Below, piece after piece: positions 14,196 through 14,460 of a stretch of 14,460 bases of DNA. Each line of letters opens with the position of its first letter. Within the stretch, counting starts at the first letter, position 1. The DNA lies in NCBI GenBank assembly GCA_039714175.1, contig JBDLJV010000045.1, positions 1-14,460 of the forward strand, read 5' to 3'. Source of the stretch: B3-G11 sp039714175 (lineage in GTDB: Bacteria > Actinomycetota > Acidimicrobiia > Spongiisociales > UBA5794). The notes beneath the pieces are model-generated. The model was given only the letters and a program-made list of their open reading frames with translations, ran no database searches and had not been told where the DNA came from. The translations under genes and the position numbers were made by a program.

Positions 14196-14201
14196 TATGC
14201 T
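14196..14201 (+). promoter_or_regulatory. candidate -10 box of a leaderless patatin-family gene
   Basis: TATGCT lies exactly 7 bases before GTG 14209. No Shine-Dalgarno sequence precedes the GTG. A good TAnnnT box at this distance is the hallmark of leaderless transcripts, which are common in actinobacteria. No clear -35 box is seen. Confidence 0.42.
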
Positions 14202-14208
14202 CCCGATC

Positions 14209-14460
14209 GTGAGCACAGTTGGACTCGTACTCGGTGGTGGCGGTATCACGGGCGCAGCGTTCCACTTCGGAACGCTGCTGTCGATCGAGATGGCCACCGG
14301 TTGGCACCCTGACCAGGCCGACGCAATCGTCGGCACTTCATCGGGGGCGTTCGTCGGTGCAATGGTCCGCGGCGACGCCCTCCATCTGGACACTTTCGCT
14401 GGAACCGGCACAACCACCGAGGAGATCCACGATTGGTTGGACGGGTACATGTATCGCAGG
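14209..14460 (+). CDS. patatin-like phospholipase, N-terminal 84 residues (partial, runs off window)
   Basis: The frame is open from GTG 14209 to the end of the window. The oxyanion-hole motif GGGGITG is at 9-15 (VLGGGGITGAAFHFGTL), and the nucleophile elbow GTSSG is at 42-46 with Ser44 as the likely catalytic serine. These are the two diagnostic N-terminal motifs of patatin-like serine acyl hydrolases, which cleave fatty acyl esters of phospholipids or neutral lipids with a Ser-Asp dyad. The Asp motif (DGG/DGA) lies outside the window. In-frame ATG 14197 is an alternative start, but the -10-like TATGCT overlaps it and favours GTG 14209 as a leaderless start. It is divergent from the mshD-like gene, with 67 bases between the starts. 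Confidence 0.85.
   Translation, partial: MSTVGLVLGGGGITGAAFHFGTLLSIEMATGWHPDQADAIVGTSSGAFVGAMVRGDALHLDTFAGTGTTTEEIHDWLDGYMYRR

Noticed and set aside
14142..14450. 103-residue N-terminal extension of the MshD-like protein
   Set aside because: It would lie antisense to the patatin-family motifs and its Pro/Ser-rich residues do not resemble MshD.

Overview
The window looks like a chromosomal segment of a moderately high-GC actinomycetote. The evidence is a phosphatidylinositol/PIM-type lipid block (pgsA, patA, pimA), a mycothiol-synthase-like acetyltransferase, frequent GTG/TTG starts and a probable leaderless gene. I cannot name the genus. An early-branching class such as Acidimicrobiia is a guess.

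Layout. At 1-123 (+) is the C-terminal end of an unidentified gene. At 124-398 lies a spacer between convergent genes that holds two REP-like elements in opposite orientation. From 5190 down to 399 (all minus strand, tightly packed) runs pgsA > patA > pimA > pdxS > pdxT > yebC, with several start/stop overlaps that suggest translational coupling. Citrate synthase (gltA, +) diverges from pgsA and ends at a strong hairpin terminator. Convergent to it are an RND/MMPL exporter (905 aa) and a small membrane protein, both minus strand. Upstream of the exporter is thrS (minus). Divergent from thrS is an APH-fold phosphotransferase (+). It is followed by a 218-bp spacer with a row of short palindromes, a 67-aa membrane-anchored zinc-ribbon protein (+), an MshD-like GNAT protein (minus, overlapping the zinc-ribbon gene tail-to-tail by 16 bp), and the first 84 codons of a patatin-like phospholipase (+) that runs off the window.

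How the genes fit together. The pgsA-patA-pimA trio would make phosphatidylinositol(-phosphate), mannosylate it and acylate the product at the membrane. pdxS and pdxT form the two-subunit pyridoxal 5'-phosphate synthase. yebC is a translation/expression factor. The order thrS ... pgsA-patA-pimA-pdxS-pdxT-yebC matches the actinobacterial arrangement known from Mycobacterium (thrS-HIT-pgsA-patA-pimA...pdxS..pdxT-yebC...ruvC). Here it is split between thrS and pgsA by gltA and the exporter pair, and no HIT gene is present.

Most of the window is ordinary housekeeping sequence and I found no clear new multi-gene system. The points worth a second look are: an APH-family protein with Asn in place of the metal-binding Asp; an RND exporter with two extra predicted membrane helices and a Pro in place of the second-half Asp; the palindrome row at 12874-13007; the inverted REP-like pair; and the small zinc-ribbon membrane protein.
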